Source of the DNA: DASWYT01 sp965246875
Lineage (GTDB): Bacteria; Pseudomonadota; Alphaproteobacteria; Micavibrionales; SZUA-601
Direction: 5' to 3'
NCBI GenBank assembly: GCA_965246875.1
Contig: CBDFFU010000003.1
Coordinates: 62,001 to 126,000 of the forward strand
Length of the DNA stretch: 64,000 bases
Positions 24,753 through 31,944 of this stretch are shown one piece after another (positions within the stretch are counted from its first letter, which is position 1; every line of letters starts with the position of its first letter). Made by a program: the position numbers and the translations under genes. The notes below the pieces were generated by a model. It saw only the letters and a list, made by a program, of their open reading frames with translations, made no database searches and was not told where the DNA came from.

Positions 24753-24944
24753 ATGAACAATTACCAACCAAAAAAGCTCATTTCGCTAAGATTAACATCA
24801 GACCTTGTTAGTTACATCGATTACGTCTTGCCGCATACAGAATTCTCAAACCGCACACAATTTATCCAATATGCTTGTGATCGATATTGCTTTCAATTAG
24901 TTGATATCCTTGTTGCAGAAAAAGATAAAATCGGATCAGCCTAA
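24753..24944 (+). CDS. Ribbon-helix-helix protein, copy 2
   Basis: Protein of 63 residues: MNNYQPKKLISLRLTSDLVS, then YIDYVLPHTEFSNRTQFIQY, then ACDRYCFQLVDILV. It has the same strand-helix-helix pattern as copies 1 and 3, with LISLRL as the presumed DNA-contacting strand. GAAAG at 24740-24744 is well placed for the ATG at 24753, as in copy 1, whose upstream sequence is similar. It lies immediately downstream of the long inverted repeat, a candidate operator. Confidence 0.65.
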   Translation: MNNYQPKKLISLRLTSDLVSYIDYVLPHTEFSNRTQFIQYACDRYCFQLVDILVAEKDKIGSA

Positions 24945-25010
24945 AGACCCTTGCACTTAAACCGATATGAAATCGCTTAATCATTAAAATTAATTTTCAA
25001 ACTCTAAAAG

Positions 25011-25154
25011 ATGAGAACGCTTAAACTGAAGGCATCTACTGTCGATTACATTGATAATGTGTTACCGCAGACGGAATTTTCCAATCGCACACAGCTTATT
25101 CAATATGCATGTGATCAGTATTGTGATGAGTTGATAAAGGTCATCAGAAATTAA
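25011..25154 (+). CDS. Ribbon-helix-helix protein, copy 3 (shortened)
   Basis: Protein of 47 residues: MRTLKLKASTVDYIDNVLPQ, then TEFSNRTQLIQYACDQYCDE. It aligns residue for residue with copy 2 from the first helix on, but the N-terminal strand is shortened. It may therefore be a truncated regulator or a non-binding partner. It follows copy 2 after 66 bases on the same strand. It ends LIKVIRN. Confidence 0.5.
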   Translation: MRTLKLKASTVDYIDNVLPQTEFSNRTQLIQYACDQYCDELIKVIRN

Positions 25155-25178
25155 CCTGTGCTTTACCGATGTGCTAAT

Positions 25179-25523
25179 TTATAAACTTCCATATTTATTT
25201 GCACCAAGCGTGCCGTCTTGTGTATGCATCACTTTTCTTGAACCACTTTTAAAAATAAAACGCCAAGATTCATCAAGATCATGACATCGTTTCACAGCAC
25301 TACATATTCCAATATAGACGAGTATTACATTCAGAACCATAATATGGACAGGAATTCCAGCCTTGAAATCTATTTTTTCTGTTGTGCCCATCATTATTTT
25401 TAACCAGTCCGTCCCAGTAATAACAATTGTAAAAATTAAGACTGTTAAAACCAGTCTTGTCTTGGCAAAACCTGCTTTACTTACGCGTCCATGCCAAGTG
25501 AAAATGTTGAGCAGCTTGTTCAT
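25179..25523 (-). CDS. DUF805-like membrane protein, internally shortened
   Basis: Protein of 114 residues. The start MNKLLNIFTWHGRVSKAGFA and later SAVKRCHDLDESWRFIF match the DUF805 pattern (F-x-GRxxRxxF and RR-x-HD-x-x-x-SW). The ending GTLGANKYGSL matches the family's G-x-NxYG terminus. Two membrane helices are visible (LVLTVLIFTIVITG and MVLNVILVYIGICSAV) where typical members have three or four, so a segment before the ending seems lost. Function of DUF805 proteins is not established. Convergent with RHH copy 3. Confidence 0.6.
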   Translation of the reverse strand: MNKLLNIFTWHGRVSKAGFAKTRLVLTVLIFTIVITGTDWLKIMMGTTEKIDFKAGIPVHIMVLNVILVYIGICSAVKRCHDLDESWRFIFKSGSRKVMHTQDGTLGANKYGSL

Positions 25524-25604
25524 TTTATGTTGCTAAACCTTGTTAAAAGCTTTGTCTTAAATGTTACTATCTGTTGCATTATGATACAAGCTAGAATAGC
25601 AACT

Positions 25605-25751
25605 GTGCTTAAAACCGAAAACTATCCAACCAATAGCGTCAATAATGTACTATAGGTAACTGAACTCTCCAATCGCACGCAATTTATCCAATGTTCAGGT
25701 GATCAGTATTGTAAGACGTTGAAGATGCGTAATATTAGTTGTATAATATAG
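25605..25751 (+). pseudogene. Ribbon-helix-helix protein, copy 4 (dead)
   Basis: In one frame: NSVNNVL, an in-frame TAG, VTELSNRTQFIQCSGDQYCK and TAG at 25749-25751. It matches IDNVLPQTEFSNRTQLIQYACDQYC of copy 3, with the amber codon replacing Pro and several substitutions. It is a decayed member of the family. Confidence 0.7.
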
Positions 25752-25796
25752 ATAATATGCTACTATCTTTGTTTATTATATTGAAAGAAAATAATA

Positions 25797-26597
25797 ATGA
25801 AAAAATACTTTTTAACGTTTTTGTCCATTTTATTCTTATTTTCAATTAACGCACAAACTTGCTCTTCTGAACCATATACGCCACCAATTATGAAACGTGC
25901 AGAAGAAATCGATACACTTTGGAAAAATTACTATGCATCAAAGGACTCAAAGTTCATAAAAGAGTTAATTTCAAAATTTATTCCCGATTCTGCTAAAGCT
26001 GAAGATAACGTTGTCAATTCTGCAATCGAATTTTCACTTATAAGCAATATGCTTCAGTATGCGGAAGTAGAACGACTATTACTCAAATATTATGCTGTCA
26101 CGACAGACGATAAAAAAGCTTTATTATCTGCTGTAGTGAATGAATTTAATAAAAGAAAAGAAAATTTTCGCTATGAAGTTTACGACGGTGAATTTTCAGC
26201 GAAGATCACGCCTGTTGACTCAAATCTACTTGAAGAAATCAAAAAACCTTCAAATATTGCTCCACACGTTAAAACAAAATTCACCGCAAAACGTGGTGAA
26301 GATGTATTGTTTCATATATTATTATGCGGCATGCAGCTCGATGATAGTTACCGCGCTAATGTGACCTTTGATATTAAAGTTCTAAAACCTGACGGAACTA
26401 TTTATTTCGCTGAAGATAACCTTGATGGTCTAAAACGACAATTACCACTTCGTTTTTCTAACTTCACGACAGAGTATATATCTGGTGTAAACTTTGATCC
26501 AAGCGATCCATCAGGTATCTATATCATTAAAGCAAAAGTCATTGACCACGTCGCGCAAAAACAAGTATTCATTGAAACCAAAACCGTCTTAGAGTGA
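25797..26597 (+). CDS. Secreted protein of unknown function
   Basis: Protein of 266 residues with a clear signal peptide (MKKYFLTFLSILFLFSINAQ, cleavage near residue 19-20). A helical region (30-130) is followed by a C-terminal beta domain with KFTAKRGEDVLFHILLCGMQ, DIKVLKPDGTIYFAEDNLDG and DPSDPSGIYIIKAKVID, which resembles an immunoglobulin-like or macroglobulin-type fold. The family is not recognised. It is strongly AT-rich, with its own AT-rich promoter region. It lies tail-to-tail with the integrase, nine bases apart. Confidence 0.6.
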   Translation: MKKYFLTFLSILFLFSINAQTCSSEPYTPPIMKRAEEIDTLWKNYYASKDSKFIKELISKFIPDSAKAEDNVVNSAIEFSLISNMLQYAEVERLLLKYYAVTTDDKKALLSAVVNEFNKRKENFRYEVYDGEFSAKITPVDSNLLEEIKKPSNIAPHVKTKFTAKRGEDVLFHILLCGMQLDDSYRANVTFDIKVLKPDGTIYFAEDNLDGLKRQLPLRFSNFTTEYISGVNFDPSDPSGIYIIKAKVIDHVAQKQVFIETKTVLE

Positions 26598-26606
26598 TAT
26601 TTGAAT

Positions 26607-27875
26607 TCACCTTACCAAATCTGATTCATCAACCATCTTCCAAAAATCAGGATGAGGCACTTTCTTGTTTGCATCCAAGATAATATTCTTATAATCACGC
26701 GCCGTCACATGACCATAATGTTTTTTGATCATTGCTGGCGATGTACCCATTTGTGTCGCTAATTGATCAACTGTAATTTTTGCCGCTTTGAGCATACGCG
26801 TTGCATATGTATAGCGTAATGACGTTAAGACATGCTTTTCTGTCTTTGATTCGTATTCCAGACCTGCTTCACCCAACAATCCATTAAAACCACCACGCAA
26901 ATCACCGACACGCTCTCCATTTGGCATTGCTTGCACATAGTCTTTCTCCGAGAATGTTTTACCCTTATTTTTACACCACTCTTCCCGTCTTGCTTTGAGA
27001 CGCTTCAGTGCTGCGATACCCTCTGACTTTACAATCACCGGGCGCTGTTCATTCTTTTTGCCAGCTTTTTTCAGCTTGATCTCGTGTGCGTCCAGATCGA
27101 CATTTCCCCAAGTCACGGTTTTGCTCTCATCAACGCGCATGCCTGTATTAAGCAACAGAATAATCATGTCATGTAGCAGCTGCCGCTCCCATAATTTATT
27201 TGTCAGCCGTCCACGTTCCTGTTTTGATAATTTATCGCTTCTGTACTCCTCAATGCGCTGTTCAGATGTCTTTAGTAGCTTATTCAGTTCGGCATCCTTG
27301 AAGTCTTCGCGCCTGTTATACTCATATTTTGCTGATTCGTTGCCAAGCTTTAACTGCTGCTTGATCCAGCCATGCTCATAGCCCATTCGTAAAATCTGAT
27401 TGAGCACACTGCCTTCACGGTTGAGTGATGAGTTTGTGACCTTTTGTTTAACGATATCACGGCGCCAGATCACATAATTATTCAGCATTCCTTTATTGAT
27501 CTTTGAGACATCGTCCAGTTTACCGAAGTACGCCATAAAACGTCTATTGATCAAACCTGTGTCACCCTTGATCTTGTTAGCTGTTTTGCCGGCAATGCTT
27601 TCAAGATACTTTTTGACAAGCTTTTTAAACGAGACAGTCTCAAGCGTCTCGCCGTTGCGCAAGCGATAATCCAAATCAGCATAAGCTTGTCGTGCAATGC
27701 TTGTTGCTTTGTGCAGATCAGCCGTTTTTGTCGTGCTGCGATATTGTTTGCCCGCCAATCTGAAATAATAGTGCCAGATCGCGCCCACAGCATCACGTTT
27801 AAGATGGATACGATCATCAAGTTTAACCGCAAGATCATTATTTTTTTGTTTTTGTTTCATGCACAAATCTTGCAC
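26607..27875 (-). CDS. int: Tyrosine recombinase (integrase) of the element
   Basis: Site-specific recombinase of 422 residues. An N-terminal arm-binding and SAM-like core-binding region (about 80-190) precedes the catalytic domain. Active-site residues seen: NTGMRVDE (R247), TSLRYTYATR (R354, with the usual His of HxxR replaced) and MIKKHYGHV (nucleophile Y387). The His/Trp after the second Arg is replaced by Thr in QMGTS, a variant found in this integrase group. The first codon of this frame is GTG; ATG at 27860 is an alternative. It lies about 140 bases from the element-borne tRNA-Val and about 250 from the right attachment core, the normal position for the integrase. Confidence 0.92.
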   Translation of the reverse strand: MQDLCMKQKQKNNDLAVKLDDRIHLKRDAVGAIWHYYFRLAGKQYRSTTKTADLHKATSIARQAYADLDYRLRNGETLETVSFKKLVKKYLESIAGKTANKIKGDTGLINRRFMAYFGKLDDVSKINKGMLNNYVIWRRDIVKQKVTNSSLNREGSVLNQILRMGYEHGWIKQQLKLGNESAKYEYNRREDFKDAELNKLLKTSEQRIEEYRSDKLSKQERGRLTNKLWERQLLHDMIILLLNTGMRVDESKTVTWGNVDLDAHEIKLKKAGKKNEQRPVIVKSEGIAALKRLKARREEWCKNKGKTFSEKDYVQAMPNGERVGDLRGGFNGLLGEAGLEYESKTEKHVLTSLRYTYATRMLKAAKITVDQLATQMGTSPAMIKKHYGHVTARDYKNIILDANKKVPHPDFWKMVDESDLVR

Positions 27876-27886
27876 AGGCCTTGCAT
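27859..27886. repeat. Putative integrase arm-binding repeats, right end
   Basis: ATGCAC, TTGCAC and TTGCAT recur at about 11-base intervals (27859, 27870, 27881), overlapping the integrase start. They resemble the three repeats at 16335-16366 at the other end of the element. Suggested arm sites, by pattern only. Confidence 0.35.
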
Positions 27887-28014
27887 AAAGCGCAAGTGAA
27901 AAAAACGTAATATATCAGGGCATCAAGTACCTAAATGCGTTTCCGTTCAAAAACTGTGCGTTAGTCCATGCGCGAACACAAAATGTGGAATAATAATGTT
28001 TATTATCAGTATTT

Positions 28015-28090
28015 TGGTAGGCAATGGCGGAATTGAACCGCCGACCTCCTCGATGTCAACGAGGCGCTCTAACCCCTGAGCTAATTGCCT
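28015..28090 (-). tRNA. tRNA-Val(GAC), complete, inside the element
   Basis: A complete 76-base tRNA on the reverse strand: acceptor AGGCAAT/ATTGCCT, D-stem GCTC/GAGC, anticodon stem CCTCG/CGAGG with loop TTGACAT (anticodon GAC), T-stem GGCGG/CCGCC, discriminator A and encoded CCA. It differs in nearly every stem from the split tRNA-Val(GAC) of the host. It lies between the integrase and the right attachment core, hence inside the element, 32 bases downstream of the host 5' half. Confidence 0.95.
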
Positions 28091-28108
28091 ATAGTATTCA
28101 GTGATTTA

Positions 28109-28123
28109 GCGTCTAATAGACGC
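28109..28123. repeat. 7-1-7 inverted repeat next to the right core
   Basis: GCGTCTA-A-TAGACGC is a perfect inverted repeat that ends on the first base of the attachment core. It may be a binding site for the integrase or an excisionase, or a processing hairpin between the tRNA half and the intact tRNA. Confidence 0.6.
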
Positions 28124-28137
28124 TCCCATGTCAAGGG
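28123..28137. repeat. Right attachment core
   Basis: CTCCCATGTCAAGGG, identical to 16259-16273. It is the anticodon arm within the 5' half of the split tRNA-Val(GAC). Confidence 0.85.
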
Positions 28138-28164
28138 AACGCGCTACCGCTGCGCCAACGATCC
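28123..28164 (-). pseudogene. 5' half of split tRNA-Val(GAC)
   Basis: The reverse strand reads acceptor GGATCGT, D-arm GCGC-AGCGGTA-GCGC and anticodon arm TTCCC-TTGACAT-GGGAG, and then leaves the tRNA sequence (CGTCTATTAGACGC). No variable loop, T-arm or 3' acceptor follows at this end, so integration did not restore the gene. A TATAAA at 28177-28182 on the same strand is a candidate -10 for the original host tRNA promoter. Confidence 0.93.
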
Positions 28165-28219
28165 ATCGTCGAGCCATTTATAGGAAATGACCGGAAACAG
28201 AAGGGTTTTATAGCAAGGC

Positions 28220-28243
28220 CCGGCCGCTTGTGCAAGCGGCCGG
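28220..28243 (-). terminator. Hairpin after mdh
   Basis: CCGGCCGCTT-GTGC-AAGCGGCCGG is a perfect 10-bp stem 17 bases beyond the mdh stop. The T-run after it is poor (GCCTTGCTAT), so it may act as a weak terminator or an mRNA 3' stabiliser. Confidence 0.5.
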
Positions 28244-28260
28244 AGTGCAGGAAATAAGGT

Positions 28261-29214
28261 TTAAATCGCGTCGGCGACGGCAACCAGGTCTTTCACAGCT
28301 TTGACCGAGGCGTCGAACATCGCTTGCTCGGTGCTGTTCAGCTTGATCTCGACGATTTTTTCGACACCGTTTTTGCCAATCACCACGGGCACACCGATAT
28401 ACAGGCCAGTGACACCATATTCACCGTTCAGATAAGCGGCACAAGGTATTAAGCGCTTGCGGTCCAGCAGATAACTTTCCGCCATCGCGATGGCCGAAAT
28501 CGCCGGCGCATAAAAGGCTGAACCGTTGCCCAGCAATTGCACGATTTCGCCGCCGCCATTGGCGGTGCGTTTGACGATGGCGTCGATCTTCTCTTGCGTT
28601 GACCAACCCATGGCGATCAAGTCTGGTAACGGAATACCGGCCACGGTTGAATAGCGCACCAGCGGCACCATTGTATCGCCATGGCCGCCCAAGACGAACG
28701 CGCTGACGTCATCGACCGAGACGTTGAATTCTTCGGCCAGGAACAGGCGAAAACGCGCGCTGTCCAACACACCGGCCATGCCGACGACTTTTTCGGGTTT
28801 AAACCCGGTGACCTGCTGCATGACGCCGACCATCACGTCGAGCGGGTTGGTGACGACGATCACGAACGCGTTTGGCGCGTATGTTTTGATCTGCTCGCCG
28901 GCGGCTTTGATCACGCCCTTGTTGATGCCGATCAGATCGTCGCGGGACATGCCCGGCTTGCGCGGCACGCCGGCGGTGACGATGACGACATCAGCGTCTT
29001 TGATCAGCGCATAATCCGCGCCCCCGCTGTAAGCCGTATCAAATTTCGCAACCGGCGACAACTGCGCCAGATCCAACGCCTTGCCCTTGGCGGTGCCTTC
29101 GTTGATGTCGATCAGGACGACGTCGCCCAATTGTTTCTGACCCGCCAATAAGGCCAACGTGCCACCGATCTGGCCAGCACCAATGAGGGCGATTTTTTTG
29201 CGTGCGTTCGTCAT
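28261..29214 (-). CDS. mdh: Malate dehydrogenase (LDH-like)
   Basis: NAD-dependent malate dehydrogenase of the TCA cycle, 317 residues, of the lactate-dehydrogenase-like type usual in alphaproteobacteria. IALIGAGQIGGTLA is the NAD-binding Rossmann motif. TAGVPRKPGMSRDDL carries the substrate-binding Arg of the mobile loop, VTNPLDVM is the conserved cofactor and substrate loop, LDSARFR provides the Asp of the catalytic pair, and GGHGDTMVPL the catalytic His. GGAGC lies 8 bases before the ATG. In related genomes the succinyl-CoA synthetase genes often follow; here the element and tRNA follow instead. Confidence 0.97.
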   Translation of the reverse strand: MTNARKKIALIGAGQIGGTLALLAGQKQLGDVVLIDINEGTAKGKALDLAQLSPVAKFDTAYSGGADYALIKDADVVIVTAGVPRKPGMSRDDLIGINKGVIKAAGEQIKTYAPNAFVIVVTNPLDVMVGVMQQVTGFKPEKVVGMAGVLDSARFRLFLAEEFNVSVDDVSAFVLGGHGDTMVPLVRYSTVAGIPLPDLIAMGWSTQEKIDAIVKRTANGGGEIVQLLGNGSAFYAPAISAIAMAESYLLDRKRLIPCAAYLNGEYGVTGLYIGVPVVIGKNGVEKIVEIKLNSTEQAMFDASVKAVKDLVAVADAI

Positions 29215-29287
29215 AACAGAAGCTCCATGTCAAAGATGTGTTGCCATCTTATATAGACCGCAATTCTTTGCAAAGCGTGAATGTGTG

Positions 29288-30706
29288 TTAGCCACCAAAC
29301 CGCAAGGTCTGCGACAAATGATCCAGCACACTGGCAAAATCGCGGTCAGCCTGGCGCAGTTCCTCGACTTTGCGCACGGCGTGCAGCACGGTGGTGTGAT
29401 CCCGTCCACCAAAGGCGCGGCCCAGATCGGGCAACGACAGAGTCGTGAGTTGTTTGGCCAATGACATGGCAATTTGCCGCGGGCGGGCCAGATGCCGATC
29501 ACGTTTGACTGACAGCAATTCGACAGTATCCAGTTTAAAATGCGCGGCAACGGTATCCTGAATTTGTTCGACGGTGATCTTGCGACGCGCGCCATGCAGC
29601 AAATCGGGCAGTACGTCTTTGGCGGTCTCCAGCGTAATCGGGCGGCCGATCAACTCGGCATGCGCCAGCAGACGGTGCAACGCCCCTTCAACTTCACGGA
29701 TATTGCTGGTGATATGGCGCGCCAAGTAATCCAGCACGTTGCTTGGGACACAAATATTCGTCGCAGCCGCTTTTGCCTGCAGGATGCCGAGGCGCAATTC
29801 ATACGTGCTGGGGTGAATATCGACGACCAGCCCCCAACCGAGGCGCGAGCGGAGGCGTGCGTCGATGCCGTGCATGTTGGTCGGGCTTTTGTCGGCGGAA
29901 AGGATGATCTGCTTGCGCTGGTCGATCAGGGCGTTGAAGGTGTGGAAAAATTCTTCCTGGGTCGATTCCTTGCCGGCGATAAACTGCATGTCGTCGATCA
30001 TCAAGACATCGACATTGCGGCACTGATCCTTAAAGCTCATCATGTCTTTATCCCGCAAGGCGCGCACAAAACGGTACATGAATTGCTCGGCTGATAAATA
30101 GAGGACGGTTTTATCGGGGTGATGCCGACGAATGCCCCAGCCCAAGGCATGCAACAGGTGCGTTTTCCCCAGACCCACGCCGCCGTGAATAAAAAGCGGA
30201 TTGAACACCGGATCGGCACTTTGGGCGACACGTTGGCACGCGGCATAGGCCAGCTCATTCGATTGATCGACGATAAAGCTGTCAAAGGTGTAGCGTGGCT
30301 CAAGATTCAAGGTTGGCACGACAGCTATCGGCGGTGCCGCGCTTGCTTCCAGCAAATCCTGCAAAAACAGGCTTGGCCCGGTCAGTGGAACACTGGGCAT
30401 TTCGCTTTCAGCCGCCTTAGCCTCGATCAGAACGATGTGCGCGCACAGGGGCAGGACGCGCTGAACCACTGCCAGCAACGTTTTATTACTTTGGGCATCC
30501 AGCCATTCGCGGGTCAGTTTGTGGGGGCAGGCTAATGTCAGGGTCGGCTCTTGCCAATTGATCAGCGTGACATCTTGCAGCCATTGACGGTAAAGTGTTT
30601 CGCCCCACTTGGTGCGAAAGGCCTGTTGCAACGATGTCCACCAAATGGGGACCGTTTCAGGCGCGCGCAGCGCTGGATAAAAGCTGGAAGGGGCGAGCAC
30701 GGACAC
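29288..30706 (-). CDS. dnaA: Chromosomal replication initiator DnaA
   Basis: AAA+ initiator that binds DnaA boxes and melts oriC. Of 472 residues, domain I spans about 20-95 (with WWTSLQQAFRTKWGETLYRQ). A short linker follows, then the AAA+ core with Walker A GGVGLGKT (175-182), Walker B LMIDDMQF (D238, D239) and sensor 1 ILSADKSPTN. The C-terminal helix-turn-helix carries the DnaA signature RPRQIAMSLAKQLT and GRDHTTVLHAVRKV. Upstream (30707-31052) I see no DnaA box (TTATNCACA), so the origin is probably elsewhere. mdh follows on the same strand 73 bases away. Confidence 0.97.
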   Translation of the reverse strand: MSVLAPSSFYPALRAPETVPIWWTSLQQAFRTKWGETLYRQWLQDVTLINWQEPTLTLACPHKLTREWLDAQSNKTLLAVVQRVLPLCAHIVLIEAKAAESEMPSVPLTGPSLFLQDLLEASAAPPIAVVPTLNLEPRYTFDSFIVDQSNELAYAACQRVAQSADPVFNPLFIHGGVGLGKTHLLHALGWGIRRHHPDKTVLYLSAEQFMYRFVRALRDKDMMSFKDQCRNVDVLMIDDMQFIAGKESTQEEFFHTFNALIDQRKQIILSADKSPTNMHGIDARLRSRLGWGLVVDIHPSTYELRLGILQAKAAATNICVPSNVLDYLARHITSNIREVEGALHRLLAHAELIGRPITLETAKDVLPDLLHGARRKITVEQIQDTVAAHFKLDTVELLSVKRDRHLARPRQIAMSLAKQLTTLSLPDLGRAFGGRDHTTVLHAVRKVEELRQADRDFASVLDHLSQTLRFGG

Positions 30707-30903
30707 CTCTGCGCAAGGAGTGATGAACGTTTAGTTTCATCGATTTTGGGGATCCGGGCTCGGCCCGTAAGACAAACCTTACGCGGATTCGGATTTTTCC
30801 TGCAACCACAAGATATAGTAGTTTTAGACCTTCATACCGCCAGATGTATCCTTAACTTTGGTTAATTGCCGCCAATTCAACGGCTTGGTTGTGCACGCGT
30901 ACA

Positions 30904-30926
30904 GGGCAAGTATTTTGCCCGTTTTT
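30904..30926 (+). terminator. Rho-independent terminator-like hairpin upstream of dnaA
   Basis: GGGCAA-GTATT-TTGCCC followed by GTTTTT is a standard small terminator for forward transcription. No forward gene is seen just before it, so it may end an untranslated or short transcript. The rest of 30707-31052 holds the dnaA leader and the promoter at 30999. Confidence 0.55.
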
Positions 30927-30998
30927 GCAAATAAATCGCTTGACAGTTTGACTTTGCAAAATGGGTAAAGATAACCCGATTCTAGGGCCAAGAAGACC

Positions 30999-31026
30999 TT
31001 GACAAAAACGATATGTGAAACATTAT
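30999..31026 (+). promoter_or_regulatory. Promoter of the 31.05-kb small gene
   Basis: TTGACA at 30999-31004 with CATTAT at 31021-31026 (16-base spacer) or TATAGG at 31024 (19-base spacer). It lies 27 bases upstream of the ATG at 31053. Confidence 0.5.
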
Positions 31027-31052
31027 AGGGTTACAACCATCGGGATATAACC

Positions 31053-31274
31053 ATGACTGACATTGCCAACACTCCTTTTGGCCAGACACGCTATCTGGTG
31101 CTGACAGACAATATCATCGACGCTGGTTTAGCGGCTTTGAAGACCATACAGAACAGACCAGAGGCCGAACAAAACGCTTACTGGCAAAACGTGGCCCATA
31201 CAGCGGCCAGCACAAAGATCGTTTTGTTTGCTGAACCCCACTTACCTTTTTTAGCACGTCTCAACAATGGCTAG
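31053..31274 (+). CDS. Small protein of unknown function
   Basis: Frame of 73 residues: MTDIANTPFGQTRYLVLTDN, then helical DAGLAALKTIQNRPEAEQNA and a hydrophobic KIVLFAEPHLPFLARL. No signal peptide or membrane helix, and no recognised family. A promoter lies upstream, with GGGATA as a fair ribosome site. It has normal host composition. It lies between dnaA (divergent) and infC (same strand, 92 bases downstream), and might share a transcript with infC. Confidence 0.5.
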   Translation: MTDIANTPFGQTRYLVLTDNIIDAGLAALKTIQNRPEAEQNAYWQNVAHTAASTKIVLFAEPHLPFLARLNNG

Positions 31275-31366
31275 TCCATTTATAAACATGCGCGCAAAGC
31301 CTTGTTTTGTTAATGTTTCGCGCCTAGACTGTGTGTTCTGTTTTAATGATTCCAGGAGATTTGGCC

Positions 31367-31885
31367 ATTAGCCGCGAAGACGACGTCCGTATTAACGATG
31401 CAATCCGAGTGCCGCGTGTGCGCTTGATTGACGAAGATGGTGAAATGCTGGGAATCGTCACGATTCGCGAAGCGTTGTTTAAAGCCGAAGAATCCGCTCT
31501 GGATCTGGTCGAAATTTCGCCAAATGCCGATCCGCCCGTCTGCAAGATTTTAGACTACGGCAAGTTCCGCTATCAGGAGCAAAAGAAAAAAGCCGAAGCG
31601 CGCAAAAAGCAAAAGGTCATTGAGATCAAAGAGCTCAAATTGCGTCCAGGCATCGATGACCATGATCTCGAGGTCAAACTCAAAGCGGCACAACGGTTTT
31701 TGGACGAAGGCGACAAAGTCAAATTCACCTTGCGTTTTCGCGGCCGTGAAATGGCCCACCAGGATCTGGGGATTAAACTCCTCAACCGCGTCAAAGAAGC
31801 CTTGGCTGACAAGATCAAAATGGAACTGGAACCCAAAGCCGAAGGCCGCCAGATCATCATGATCGTGACGCCGGCCAAAGCCTAA
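31367..31885 (+). CDS. infC: Translation initiation factor IF-3, AUU start
   Basis: Binds the 30S subunit, blocks premature joining of 50S and checks the start codon. IF-3 of 172 residues: N-domain (ISREDDVRINDAIRVPRVRL, DYGKFRYQEQKK), lysine-rich linker (KKAEARKKQKVIEIKELKLR) and C-domain (DHDLEVKLKAAQRFLDEGDK, GREMAHQDLG). The AGGAG at 31354-31358 points, with 8-base spacing, to ATT at 31367. An ATG at 31346 and GTG at 31331 lie before or without a ribosome site. The AUU start is the known autoregulatory device of infC. rpmI and rplT do not follow; a terminator does. Confidence 0.95.
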   Translation: MSREDDVRINDAIRVPRVRLIDEDGEMLGIVTIREALFKAEESALDLVEISPNADPPVCKILDYGKFRYQEQKKKAEARKKQKVIEIKELKLRPGIDDHDLEVKLKAAQRFLDEGDKVKFTLRFRGREMAHQDLGIKLLNRVKEALADKIKMELEPKAEGRQIIMIVTPAKA

Positions 31886-31910
31886 TCGCTTTTCAGACTT
31901 TCAAAGAATC

Positions 31911-31936
31911 AGCGCCGCCATTGCGGCGCTTTTTTG
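31911..31936 (+). terminator. Terminator of infC
   Basis: AGCGCCGC-CATT-GCGGCGCT followed by a run of six T residues, 26 bases after the infC stop. Strong rho-independent terminator. Confidence 0.92.
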
Positions 31937-31944
31937 TTGTTTGT

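Larger units (their letters stand above)
16259..28137. mobile_element. Integrated element in tRNA-Val(GAC), about 11.9 kb
   Basis: The interval is bounded by the direct repeat CTCCCATGTCAAGGG (16259-16273 and 28123-28137), which is the anticodon arm of a tRNA-Val gene. It is visibly more AT-rich than the flanks. A tyrosine integrase gene (26607-27875) lies near the right end, facing inward. Cargo includes a TA pair, two insertion sequences, an HUH Rep-like gene, small DNA-binding proteins and membrane proteins. No phage structural gene and no conjugation gene is seen, so it is probably a small integrative element, satellite or integrated plasmid. It also encodes a whole tRNA-Val(GAC). Confidence 0.88.

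Noticed and set aside
16259..28137. Complete prophage
   Set aside because: No capsid, terminase, portal, tail or lysis gene is recognisable; the content suits a small integrative element or plasmid better.
30707..31052. Replication origin next to dnaA
   Set aside because: No cluster of TTATNCACA-type boxes could be found between dnaA and the next gene; AT-richness alone is not enough.
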